Source: Clostridium sp. CAG:465 (lineage in GTDB: Bacteria; Bacillota; Clostridia; TANB77; CAG-465). From it: a stretch of 64,000 nt of DNA. The stretch lies in contig FR891276.1 in assembly GCA_000433755.1 (NCBI GenBank), positions 1 through 64,000 on the forward strand, given 5' to 3'. Of this stretch, positions 44,295-52,166 are shown in pieces. The translations under genes and the position numbers were made by a program. A model generated the notes under the pieces. That model searched no databases. It was given only the letters and a program-made list of their open reading frames with translations, and had not been told where the DNA came from. Positions within the stretch are counted from its first letter, which is position 1. Each line of letters starts with the position of its first letter.

Positions 44295-45455
44295 TTAGTT
44301 ACTTTGGCTCTCTGCTTTTCTTTTTTTCTTAATATTATTACTAGATCTTTTCTTATCTGTCTTATGCTCGATTTTATCATCTTCATCATCATCCAAATTA
44401 AACTTGTATCTTAAATATACTTTTAATCCTGCAAGTACTGGCATTGCTATTAGCATTCCTACTACACCAAACATTAATTGAAATACAATTAAGCCTCCTA
44501 TAACAACAACAGGATGAAGATCAACTGATTTTGCAATAATATTAGGCTGTAAAACGTTTGCATCAACTATTTGAATTATAAGTAATGATACAAGTGTAAT
44601 AAGTGCAAAAACAGGTCCACCTGTTACTAGTGCATAAAGCGATACTACAAGATATGATAAAATAGCTCCTATATATGGTATAAAATTAAATATCATAATT
44701 AAGATTCCAAAAACAACAGCATAATCAATTTTTAATATCATACATACAATTGTTGTAAGGATACCCACTATTAAACTATCTATTGCATATCCTTTAATAT
44801 AGCTCATACATGTTGCATCTATATCCATTATCATCTTATATCTTCTTCCATCTTTACTATTTCTTGATAAAAAAGCTATAACACTTTCTTTAAATTTATC
44901 AATATCTTTAGCCATAAAAAATGATACAATTATTGCTGTAAAAAATGAAATTATAAAACTTGTTATACTTTGAACTGTATTTATTGAATAATTAATTGCA
45001 TTAGCTACAGTACTTTGAACAAAATCAAGGCTTTTTAAGCTACTAGTTATATCAATTCCATTTGGCATATCTAAATTCTTGGCTAAAAAATCATTAATAA
45101 ATCCTATAACACTTGCATAAATACCTGGTAGTTCTTTAATTAAGTGAGATAATTGCTCAACAAATATAGGTACTATAAAACCAATAGCTACTCCAACTAT
45201 ACCAAATATAATTATCAACGAAAGAAATGCTGCTAAATTTTTACTAAGCCCTATTTTTCTTAATCTTCTTACAAGTGGCATAGAAATCCAACATATTATT
45301 ATTCCTGCAAAAACTGGTGCTAAGGCTGCAATTCCACTTAAAATTTTATCCATAATTCCTATATTTTTTAAAAAGAAATATAGCCCTATAAAAGCTGCTC
45401 CATATATTGTTATGTTTATAAATTTAAAATCTAGTCCATTTTCTTTTATTTTCAT
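44295..45455 (-). CDS. AI-2E family transporter-like membrane protein
   Basis: The 386-residue protein has about eight membrane helices in the AI-2E (UPF0118) arrangement: a hydrophobic N-terminal hairpin region, a long amphipathic stretch (about 105-190), and the signature FGILIMIFNFIPYIGAILSY with the later ANVLQPNIIAKSVDLHPVVVI. Family members export small molecules or ions; the substrate is not predictable. The tail is rich in Asp then Lys. GAGGAGG precedes the ATG at 45455, so the earlier start at 45482 was rejected. It lies 16 bases after a small membrane-anchored protein gene. Confidence 0.88.
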   Translation of the reverse strand: MKIKENGLDFKFINITIYGAAFIGLYFFLKNIGIMDKILSGIAALAPVFAGIIICWISMPLVRRLRKIGLSKNLAAFLSLIIIFGIVGVAIGFIVPIFVEQLSHLIKELPGIYASVIGFINDFLAKNLDMPNGIDITSSLKSLDFVQSTVANAINYSINTVQSITSFIISFFTAIIVSFFMAKDIDKFKESVIAFLSRNSKDGRRYKMIMDIDATCMSYIKGYAIDSLIVGILTTIVCMILKIDYAVVFGILIMIFNFIPYIGAILSYLVVSLYALVTGGPVFALITLVSLLIIQIVDANVLQPNIIAKSVDLHPVVVIGGLIVFQLMFGVVGMLIAMPVLAGLKVYLRYKFNLDDDEDDKIEHKTDKKRSSNNIKKKRKAESQSN

Positions 45456-45471
45456 AAAAGCCTCCTCATAT

Positions 45472-45909
45472 TTATATTTCAAAAAGTTCCTTTAAATAAG
45501 TATCAATCTTAATATCTGTTTCGTAAATTTCATTATTAATCATTATTTCTGAATCATTTATATTAACAAAAATTTGTGCGTCAGATGTATAAATATATAT
45601 TGTATAATCTATTTTTTGTTCTTTATCAATTAGTTTTAATTTACTTTCTCTTACTCTTATTTTATTAAAAAATTCCTTTAATTTCTGTTTATCTTCATCG
45701 CTATTAAGTTCTATCACTTTTTCATTATCTATATTTTTAATACAAATATAATTAGAATTATCAATTTTATCTGAAAATTCATATAATTCATTTATATTTT
45801 GAAATTTATTATTAAAGTTATATATAAGCAATATATTACCAAATATAACAACTAAGCAGAATATAACAAGAGTAACTTTTTCTAATATCTTTTTTAGCAA
45901 TATTTTCAT
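45472..45909 (-). CDS. Membrane-anchored hypothetical protein, 145 aa
   Basis: One N-terminal membrane helix (about 8-30) anchors the protein; the rest (about 35-145) is polar, lysine- and glutamate-rich, and probably outside. A GGGAGG site precedes the ATG at 45909, ten codons inside the longest frame. It is encoded just before the AI-2E-type transporter and probably shares its transcript. No family is recognised. Confidence 0.65.
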   Translation of the reverse strand: MKILLKKILEKVTLVIFCLVVIFGNILLIYNFNNKFQNINELYEFSDKIDNSNYICIKNIDNEKVIELNSDEDKQKLKEFFNKIRVRESKLKLIDKEQKIDYTIYIYTSDAQIFVNINDSEIMINNEIYETDIKIDTYLKELFEI

Positions 45910-46046
45910 AGATACCTCCCTACAGGTATATTTTATCATACAAAATTATATATGTAAATATCTCATATAATTATTATATGCAAAAAATTATTATATTTAT
46001 ATCATCAAAATCAAATTATATGTTTAATATAACATAGAAAAAAATT

Positions 46047-46083
46047 ATAGTACGTTAACCTATTACATAAATTAACGTACTAT
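46047..46083 (-). terminator. Terminator of the ABC transporter operon
   Basis: ATAGTACGTTAA and TTAACGTACTAT form a perfect 12-bp stem with a 13-base loop, followed on the minus strand by AATTTTTTTC, about 50 bases past the stop at 46137. Confidence 0.88.
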
Positions 46084-46136
46084 ATAATAAAATATTTATA
46101 TTTATCATGACCAAGAATAAGTTATTAAATTACTTT

Positions 46137-47981
46137 TTATTCCTCAACTTCTTCAAATTGTGAATTATATAATCCTGCGTAAAAGCCATCTTTTTTTAGA
46201 AGTTCGTCATGAGTTCCTTGTTCAACAATATCACCATGGTTCATTACAAGTATTAAATCAGCATTTTTTATAGTTGATAATCTATGTGCAATTATAAAAC
46301 TTGTTCTACCCTTCATTAAGTTATCCATTGCAGATTGTATTTGTTGTTCAGTCCTTGTATCTATAGAACTTGTTGCTTCATCTAATATTAGTATTTTAGG
46401 ATCAGTAAGTATTACACGAGCAATTGTTAAAAGTTGCTTTTGTCCTGCTGATACATTACTAGACTCCTCATTTAATACTGCGTTATATCCATTTGATAAT
46501 GTTTTTATAAAATGATGAACATGAGCTGCCTTGGCTGCTTCAACAATTTCACTATCTGTAGCATCTTCTCTTCCATATTTTATATTTTCATTTACAGTTC
46601 CATTAAATAACCATGTATCTTGAAGAACCATACCAAACATTTTTCTAAGTTCTCCTCTATCAAAGTCTTTTATATTATGACCATCTACAAGAATAGCTCC
46701 ACTATTTACATCATAAAATCTCATAAGTAATTTTACCATAGTAGTTTTACCAGCTCCTGTAGGTCCAACAATTGCAATCTTTTGCCCTTCTTTTACATCA
46801 GCATTAAAATCATTTATAATTGTTTTATTAGGATCATATCCAAAATTAACGTGGTCAAATTTTACATTTCCTTTTAATTTAGCTACATCTATTTTACCTT
46901 TAGCTGTATTTATTTCCTCTTCTTGTTCTAAGAATTCAAATACTCTTTCAGCTGCGGCTACCATTGACTGCAACATACTAGATACTTGTGCAATTTGATT
47001 TATAGGCTGTGTAAATTGCTTGTTATATTGTATAAAACTTTGAATATTACCAACTGTAATTTTTCCATTTACAGCAAGATATCCACCTAAAATTGCAACT
47101 GCAACATATCCTATATTTCCAATAAAATTCATAACTGGAAACATAAGTCCAGATAAAAATTGTGACTTCCATGCAGAGCGGTATAACTCATCATTTGCTT
47201 TATCAAATTCTTGCATTACTGCATTTTCTGAGTTAAATGCTTTTATTATTAAGTGTCCACCATATACCTCTTCTACTTGACCATTTACATGACCTAAAAA
47301 ATCCTGTTGCTTTTTAAAGTGCTTTTGTGATTTTTTTACGATCTTAGATACGATAAATGCAGATATTGGAAGTATTACTAAAGATACAACTGTCATAGAA
47401 ACACTTATTGAAAACATCATTATAAGTATACCAATAATTGTACATATAGAAGTAATTATTTGTGTTATACTCTGGTTTAAATTCTGTGATAAAGTGTCTA
47501 TATCATTTGTTACTATTGATAAAACTTCACCATTTGTTTTTTTGTCAAAGTATTTCATAGGTAATCTATTTATTTTCATTGCTAAGTCATTACGTAATTT
47601 ATATGTTAATTTTTGTGATACAGATGTCATTGTAAATCCTTGTATAAATGAAAACAGTGCACTAATAATATATAATATTAAAAGTGTAAGTATTATTCCT
47701 GCAATTTTAGAAAAATTAATTCCGTCTCCACCTGATACTTTACCAACTAATCCATTAAAAATTTCAGTTGTAGCATTTCCTAGTATTTTAGGTCCAACTA
47801 TTGCAAATATTGTACTTCCTATTGCAAATATTATTACAATTGCAAGTTGAAATTTATACTTTGATAAATAATCATTTATTAATTTTTTTGTCGTTCCTTT
47901 AAAGTCTTTTGCTTTTTCCACAGCACCTCTTCCACCTGGTCCGTGTCCTCCCATTGGAGGTCTTTTTTCATTATTTGCCAT
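46137..47981 (-). CDS. Multidrug-type ABC exporter, subunit B
   Basis: This is a half-transporter with six membrane helices (about 40-330) and a nucleotide-binding domain (about 370-605) with Walker A GPTGAGKTT, signature SNVSAGQKQ, Walker B ILILDEATSS and the H-loop IAHRLST. An N-terminal Gly/Pro-rich stretch (RPPMGGHGPGGRG) precedes the membrane part. It starts at 47981, with GGAGG upstream, overlapping the end of subunit A by 11 bases, so the two should form a heterodimer. Export of drugs or lipids is likely; the substrate is unknown. MarR-type control is suggested by the first gene of the operon. Confidence 0.92.
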   Translation of the reverse strand: MANNEKRPPMGGHGPGGRGAVEKAKDFKGTTKKLINDYLSKYKFQLAIVIIFAIGSTIFAIVGPKILGNATTEIFNGLVGKVSGGDGINFSKIAGIILTLLILYIISALFSFIQGFTMTSVSQKLTYKLRNDLAMKINRLPMKYFDKKTNGEVLSIVTNDIDTLSQNLNQSITQIITSICTIIGILIMMFSISVSMTVVSLVILPISAFIVSKIVKKSQKHFKKQQDFLGHVNGQVEEVYGGHLIIKAFNSENAVMQEFDKANDELYRSAWKSQFLSGLMFPVMNFIGNIGYVAVAILGGYLAVNGKITVGNIQSFIQYNKQFTQPINQIAQVSSMLQSMVAAAERVFEFLEQEEEINTAKGKIDVAKLKGNVKFDHVNFGYDPNKTIINDFNADVKEGQKIAIVGPTGAGKTTMVKLLMRFYDVNSGAILVDGHNIKDFDRGELRKMFGMVLQDTWLFNGTVNENIKYGREDATDSEIVEAAKAAHVHHFIKTLSNGYNAVLNEESSNVSAGQKQLLTIARVILTDPKILILDEATSSIDTRTEQQIQSAMDNLMKGRTSFIIAHRLSTIKNADLILVMNHGDIVEQGTHDELLKKDGFYAGLYNSQFEEVEE

Positions 47982-50226
47982 TTTCAAGTTCCTCCTTTGA
48001 AAGTTGAGATAATGCAATTTGTTTGTATATCTCACAATTTTTCATTAATTCTTCGTGTTTGCCAATTCCTGCTATTTTTCCTTCTTCAAGTACGATTATT
48101 TTATCAGCATCAAGAATTGTACTAATTCTTTGAGCAATTATTATAACTGTTTTATTTTCTGTTTTTTCTTTTAAAGCAGCTCTAAGTTTGCTATCCGTTT
48201 TTAAGTCAAGCGCTGAAAAACTATCATCAAATACAAATATTTCTGGATCTGTAGCAATAGCTCTAGCTATAGATAAACGTTGTCTTTGACCACCAGATAC
48301 ATTTGTACCACCTTGTGATATTTCTTCATCATATTTTTTAGGTTTACTTTCTATAAATTCTGTAGCTTGTGCAATTGTAGCCGCTTTAATCATGTCTTCA
48401 TCACTCATAGATGGATTTCCATATTTTATATTTGATCTAATTGTACCTGTAAATAGCATTCCTTTTTGTGGTACAAATCCAATTTTACTTCTTAATTCTT
48501 TTTGTGAAACATCTTTAATATTAACACCATCTATTAAAAGTTCCCCACCTGTAACATCATAAAAACGAGGTATTAAATTTACTACTGTTGATTTACCACT
48601 TCCCGTACTACCAATTATTGCAGTAGTTTTACCAGGTTCTGCAGTAAATGATATATCCTCTAATATTTCACTGTCAGCATCAGGATATTTAAACGAAACA
48701 TCCTTGAATTCAACAAGCCCTTTTTTATCATCATCAAAATCTTTAGTTTTATCTTTATCTTTAATACTTGGTGTTGTATCAATTACTTCATTAATACGTT
48801 TTGCAGATACAGCAGCACGTGGTAACATTATTGATATCATAGAAATCATTAGGAAGCTCATAACTATTTGCATAGTATATTGAATGAATGCCATCATATC
48901 TCCTACTTGCATTATTCCACTATCAACATTATGTCCTCCTACCCAAACAATAAGAAGAGTAATTGAATTCATTATAAACATTAGAAGTGGCATCATCATA
49001 CTCATTGATCTGTTTACAAAAATACTTGCTTTCATTAAATTTTTGTTAGCACCGTCAAATCTTTTTTCTTCTTTCTTTTCAGTATTAAAAGCTCTTATTA
49101 CTGGGAGACCAGTTAAAATTTCACGAGATACCAAATTTAACTTATCAACTAAATCTTGTAATTTTTTAAATTTAGGCATTGTAAGTAAAAATAATGTTCC
49201 AACAATTCCAATAATACACAAAATTGCAAGTCCAATTATCCATGCCATTGATGTATCACTATTTGTAAGTACTCTAATAAATCCTCCAATACCTATTATT
49301 GGAGCATAAACTACTACCCTAAATAACATTGTAATTAACATTTGAATTTGTTGAATATCATTTGTACTACGAGTAATTAAAGATGCTGTAGAGAATTCGT
49401 TAAATTCTTTTGTTGAAAAACTAAGAACTTTCTTGAATACCTTATCTCTTAGAGTATTTCCAAGTTTAGCAGCAACTCTTGCAGAAAGTAACATAATTGT
49501 AATTGCTGAAGCCATACTTATAAAAGCAATTCCAAGCATTTGAAGTCCTGCAAATACAATGTATTTATTTTGTATTTTATCGATATCCATGTTTAATTTT
49601 TTATATTCTTCTTTTACAGATGATATAGCTGCTTGATCAACTATTGTTCCTTGCATGTTATCTATTTGCTCATTTATATTACTAGTAATTTTTTCTAAAT
49701 TTTCCTCAGGCATAGTTTTTAATATGTCCATTAATTCCATATCTTTCATAGCTTCTTTTTGAGGTTCTGGTACATTTGCAAATAAACTTTCTTTTATTTT
49801 TTCTTGCATTTGATCATTTTGCATTAGGTATACTTGAACTAATGGTTTCTTTAACATTTCTTCTAAATTATTTTTTTGATCCTTATTTAATTTATTTAGA
49901 ACATAAACTTCTTCTTTTTCTAATGCAGGATACTCTTTCAAATAATTGTTATATTCATCATTACTTACAGTATCTTTTGAAACTAGTTTGTAACAATCCA
50001 ATATTTTACTATCATCATTTGTAAACATTAAAAGATTATCCATTTCATCTTTAGATATAGCCTCAGGTATAGCTGCATCAATTCCACCTTGTTGAATTCC
50101 AACATTTACAATTTTTGATGTATAATCTGGAAGTGCAAGGTCAGCAGCCGCTTGAACACATAAAAGTGCAACAATAACTATAACTGAAATCCATGTCTTT
50201 TTTAAATATTTTAGTACTTTTAACAT
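47971..50226 (-). CDS. Multidrug-type ABC exporter, subunit A, with large outer insertion
   Basis: The 751-residue half-transporter has an insertion of about 180 residues (about 45-225) between membrane helices 1 and 2. The insertion is acidic, helical and rich in Met, Asn and Gln and should lie outside the membrane. The nucleotide-binding domain (about 500-735) has Walker A GSTGSGKST, signature NVSGGQRQR and a Walker B region ending IFVFDDSFSALD. The Asp in place of the catalytic Glu after Walker B suggests a degenerate site, common in one subunit of heterodimeric exporters. It overlaps marR upstream by 7 bases. Confidence 0.92.
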   Translation of the reverse strand: MLKVLKYLKKTWISVIVIVALLCVQAAADLALPDYTSKIVNVGIQQGGIDAAIPEAISKDEMDNLLMFTNDDSKILDCYKLVSKDTVSNDEYNNYLKEYPALEKEEVYVLNKLNKDQKNNLEEMLKKPLVQVYLMQNDQMQEKIKESLFANVPEPQKEAMKDMELMDILKTMPEENLEKITSNINEQIDNMQGTIVDQAAISSVKEEYKKLNMDIDKIQNKYIVFAGLQMLGIAFISMASAITIMLLSARVAAKLGNTLRDKVFKKVLSFSTKEFNEFSTASLITRSTNDIQQIQMLITMLFRVVVYAPIIGIGGFIRVLTNSDTSMAWIIGLAILCIIGIVGTLFLLTMPKFKKLQDLVDKLNLVSREILTGLPVIRAFNTEKKEEKRFDGANKNLMKASIFVNRSMSMMMPLLMFIMNSITLLIVWVGGHNVDSGIMQVGDMMAFIQYTMQIVMSFLMISMISIMLPRAAVSAKRINEVIDTTPSIKDKDKTKDFDDDKKGLVEFKDVSFKYPDADSEILEDISFTAEPGKTTAIIGSTGSGKSTVVNLIPRFYDVTGGELLIDGVNIKDVSQKELRSKIGFVPQKGMLFTGTIRSNIKYGNPSMSDEDMIKAATIAQATEFIESKPKKYDEEISQGGTNVSGGQRQRLSIARAIATDPEIFVFDDSFSALDLKTDSKLRAALKEKTENKTVIIIAQRISTILDADKIIVLEEGKIAGIGKHEELMKNCEIYKQIALSQLSKEELENGK

Positions 50227-50675
50227 TTTTTACTTTCTCCTTTCATATAATTTATATATTCTTTTGTTTGATTTATAAGCCTAATAATTTCCAAGGCATC
50301 TTTTTCACCAATATAATCAATGTATCCTTTAAGTGAATTTCTCCATCTATCATTTACATTTTCTGTAAACTTCTCACCTTTTTCTGATAAATAAATATAA
50401 ATATTTCTTCTATCTTTTTTATCTATTTTTCTCTCAATAAGACCCTTTTCCTCAAGAGACGTGATAATAGGAGTCACCGTGGATGGTGCAAGTTTTATTT
50501 TATTACGAACCTTGCTTAATAAAATTCCGTTATCATTTCCAATGTTTTTTATAATAAATAAAACCATTTTCTCATTTCCTGAAAGATTATCATTAATACA
50601 AATACTATGAGATTTTACCTTTTTTAATTCCAACATTGATTCTATTAATTCATATACTAAATCATCATTTTTCAC
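50220..50675 (-). CDS. MarR-family transcriptional regulator
   Basis: The 151-residue protein has the MarR winged helix (about 35-110): NEKMVLFIIKN-type helix, LAPSTVTPIITSLEEKGLIER and the wing KIDKKDRRNIYIYLSEKG. It is the first gene of the marR-ABC-ABC operon and overlaps subunit A. Such regulators normally repress their own operon until a ligand, often an exported substrate, releases them. An AT-rich imperfect inverted repeat lies upstream near 50690-50710, too weak to call an operator. Confidence 0.9.
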   Translation of the reverse strand: MKNDDLVYELIESMLELKKVKSHSICINDNLSGNEKMVLFIIKNIGNDNGILLSKVRNKIKLAPSTVTPIITSLEEKGLIERKIDKKDRRNIYIYLSEKGEKFTENVNDRWRNSLKGYIDYIGEKDALEIIRLINQTKEYINYMKGESKKC

Positions 50676-50802
50676 ATTAGCACCTCAATACTTTGTATAC
50701 CGAAATATTTTAACATAGAATTTTTTAAATGTAAAGTTCAATTATGTGAAATTTCAGTGAAAATAACAATTATTAAATTAATAAATAAAACATTATCAAA
50801 AA

Positions 50803-50852
50803 AAATACAAGATTATTGAATATGTTATGTATCTTTATATTCAAAATCTTGT
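50803..50852 (-). terminator. Terminator after nrdR
   Basis: On the minus strand ACAAGATTTTGAATAT pairs with ATATTCAATAATCTTGT around a 13-base loop, with one unpaired position, followed by a T-run (TATTTTTTTTG). It closes the nrdD-nrdG-nrdR operon. Confidence 0.75.
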
Positions 50853-50858
50853 ACCTTT

Positions 50859-51308
50859 TTATTTTAATAATTTATTAATTTCCTTTTTAAATTCATTTAT
50901 ATCCTTAAACTGTCTATATACTGATGCAAATCTAACGTATGCAATTTCATCTAAAGCTTTAAGTTTTTCGATAACCATATCCCCAATTTTTGTTGAATCT
51001 ATTTCTTTTATCATCATATTGTTAAGTTCAGCTTCAATTTCATCTGCAGCTTTCTCAATTGTTTGTGTTGAAACTGGTCTTTTTTCACATGATCTAAGCA
51101 TACCACTGATAATTTTTGCTCTATCAAACTGTTGTCTTACACCATTTTTCTTTATAACCATAATAGGTGTATACTCAATTCTTTCATAAGTTGTAAATCT
51201 ATTTTTACATTCTAGACATTCGCGTCTTCTTCTTATTGAATTTGACTCTTCAACCATTCTTGAGTCTACTACCTTACTTTCCTCACAACCACATTTTAGA
51301 CAATGCAT
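50859..51308 (-). CDS. nrdR: Ribonucleotide reductase repressor NrdR
   Basis: NrdR is a zinc-ribbon and ATP-cone repressor that senses ATP/dATP and binds paired NrdR boxes at nrd promoters. The ribbon is MHCLKCGC...[15 protein letters not shown] (residues 1-45, two CxxC pairs) and the ATP cone follows ([16 protein letters not shown]). The 149 residues are normal. It is the last gene of the nrdD operon, 15 bases after nrdG, and NrdR-box-like sites lie at the operon promoter, so it probably represses itself together with the reductase. Confidence 0.96.
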   Translation of the reverse strand: MHCLKCGCEESKVVDSRMVEESNSIRRRRECLECKNRFTTYERIEYTPIMVIKKNGVRQQFDRAKIISGMLRSCEKRPVSTQTIEKAADEIEAELNNMMIKEIDSTKIGDMVIEKLKALDEIAYVRFASVYRQFKDINEFKKEINKLLK

Positions 51309-51323
51309 AAAGTTTCTTCCTTT

Positions 51324-51845
51324 CTAAAATTCATGGAGTATTATTCTATTTTCCTTTAAGCTACTTTTTACATCTATTGCCCTTTGATTAGTACTCCCTC
51401 TAAATTTTGCACTACTACTTTTTAAGTCTTTCATAAATTTTCCATCAATTAAAACGTCAGTTAATTTCAATAATTCTAGATATCCGTTATCATCATTTGC
51501 ATTACTAATTAAATACTCATATTTAAAACCTGTATATGTCATCACGCTATATCTTTTAAGATCAATAAGTGACAATAACTTTGCTAACTTTTTAGCTTGC
51601 ATAAATGGTTCTCCACCACTTAATGTAATTCCTTTTAAAAGTGGATTTTTTGTTATATCTTCTGCAAGAGTTGTAATACTTTCTAATTTTCCACCATTCA
51701 TATCATGTGTTCCTGGATTATGACATCCTTCACAATGATGAGGACAACCCTGGGTAAAGATTACATATCTAAACCCCGGGCCGTCAACTGTAGATTCTTT
51801 TATAACTCCAGCAATTCTTATCTTATCATCATCTACTACGCTCAT
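51324..51845 (-). CDS. nrdG: Anaerobic ribonucleotide reductase activase NrdG
   Basis: NrdG is a radical-SAM enzyme that places the glycyl radical on the class III reductase. The cluster motif is GCPHHCEGCHNPGTHD (about 30-45) and LSGGEPFMQ follows. The 173 residues are normal. In this operon its substrate glycine is expected to be on the separate small protein encoded directly upstream (51858-52127), not on NrdD itself. It lies between that gene and nrdR, with gaps of 12 and 15 bases. Confidence 0.95.
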   Translation of the reverse strand: MSVVDDDKIRIAGVIKESTVDGPGFRYVIFTQGCPHHCEGCHNPGTHDMNGGKLESITTLAEDITKNPLLKGITLSGGEPFMQAKKLAKLLSLIDLKRYSVMTYTGFKYEYLISNANDDNGYLELLKLTDVLIDGKFMKDLKSSSAKFRGSTNQRAIDVKSSLKENRIILHEF

Positions 51846-51857
51846 GTTTACTTACTC

Positions 51858-52127
51858 CTAACAACAAACACTATGTTTTACTCTATCGTGTTCTTCTGCT
51901 CTTTTTGCATTGTTAAATCTTTCAACTGTTCCAACTAGATATCCTGTTATTCTTCTTATTCTTTCAAAAGGAACACTTTCGAAAGTATAATCCATATCTA
52001 CGTAATCCCCATCAATTTTTAAATTTAATGTATCAATTTGTTTTGTAGGAAATTTTTCATTTAAATAATCCACATAAGAATCAATTTCCTTTTGTTCCAT
52101 TTTTCCACCAATAACATTTATTTTCAT
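51858..52127 (-). CDS. Stand-alone glycyl-radical domain of class III ribonucleotide reductase
   Basis: The 89-residue protein ends like the C-terminus of NrdD: FERIRRITGYLVGTVERFNN, then NAKRAEEHDRVKH. The RITGYL segment aligns with the RVCGYL of Escherichia coli NrdD, whose Gly681 carries the radical, so Gly62 is the candidate radical site. The first 50 residues (MKINVIGGKMEQ onward) are a separate small region. GGAGAGGT precedes its ATG. It lies between nrdD and nrdG. The large NrdD protein lacks this motif, so the two chains together would make one active reductase. Two cysteines end the protein. Confidence 0.75.
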   Translation of the reverse strand: MKINVIGGKMEQKEIDSYVDYLNEKFPTKQIDTLNLKIDGDYVDMDYTFESVPFERIRRITGYLVGTVERFNNAKRAEEHDRVKHSVCC

Positions 52128-52166
52128 ATCAATTACCTCTCCTTCTATCTAACTAAAACATTTTTA

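Noticed and set aside
50690..50712. MarR operator upstream of the marR gene
   Set aside because: The GTATAC core is palindromic but the flanks do not match; too weak to call.
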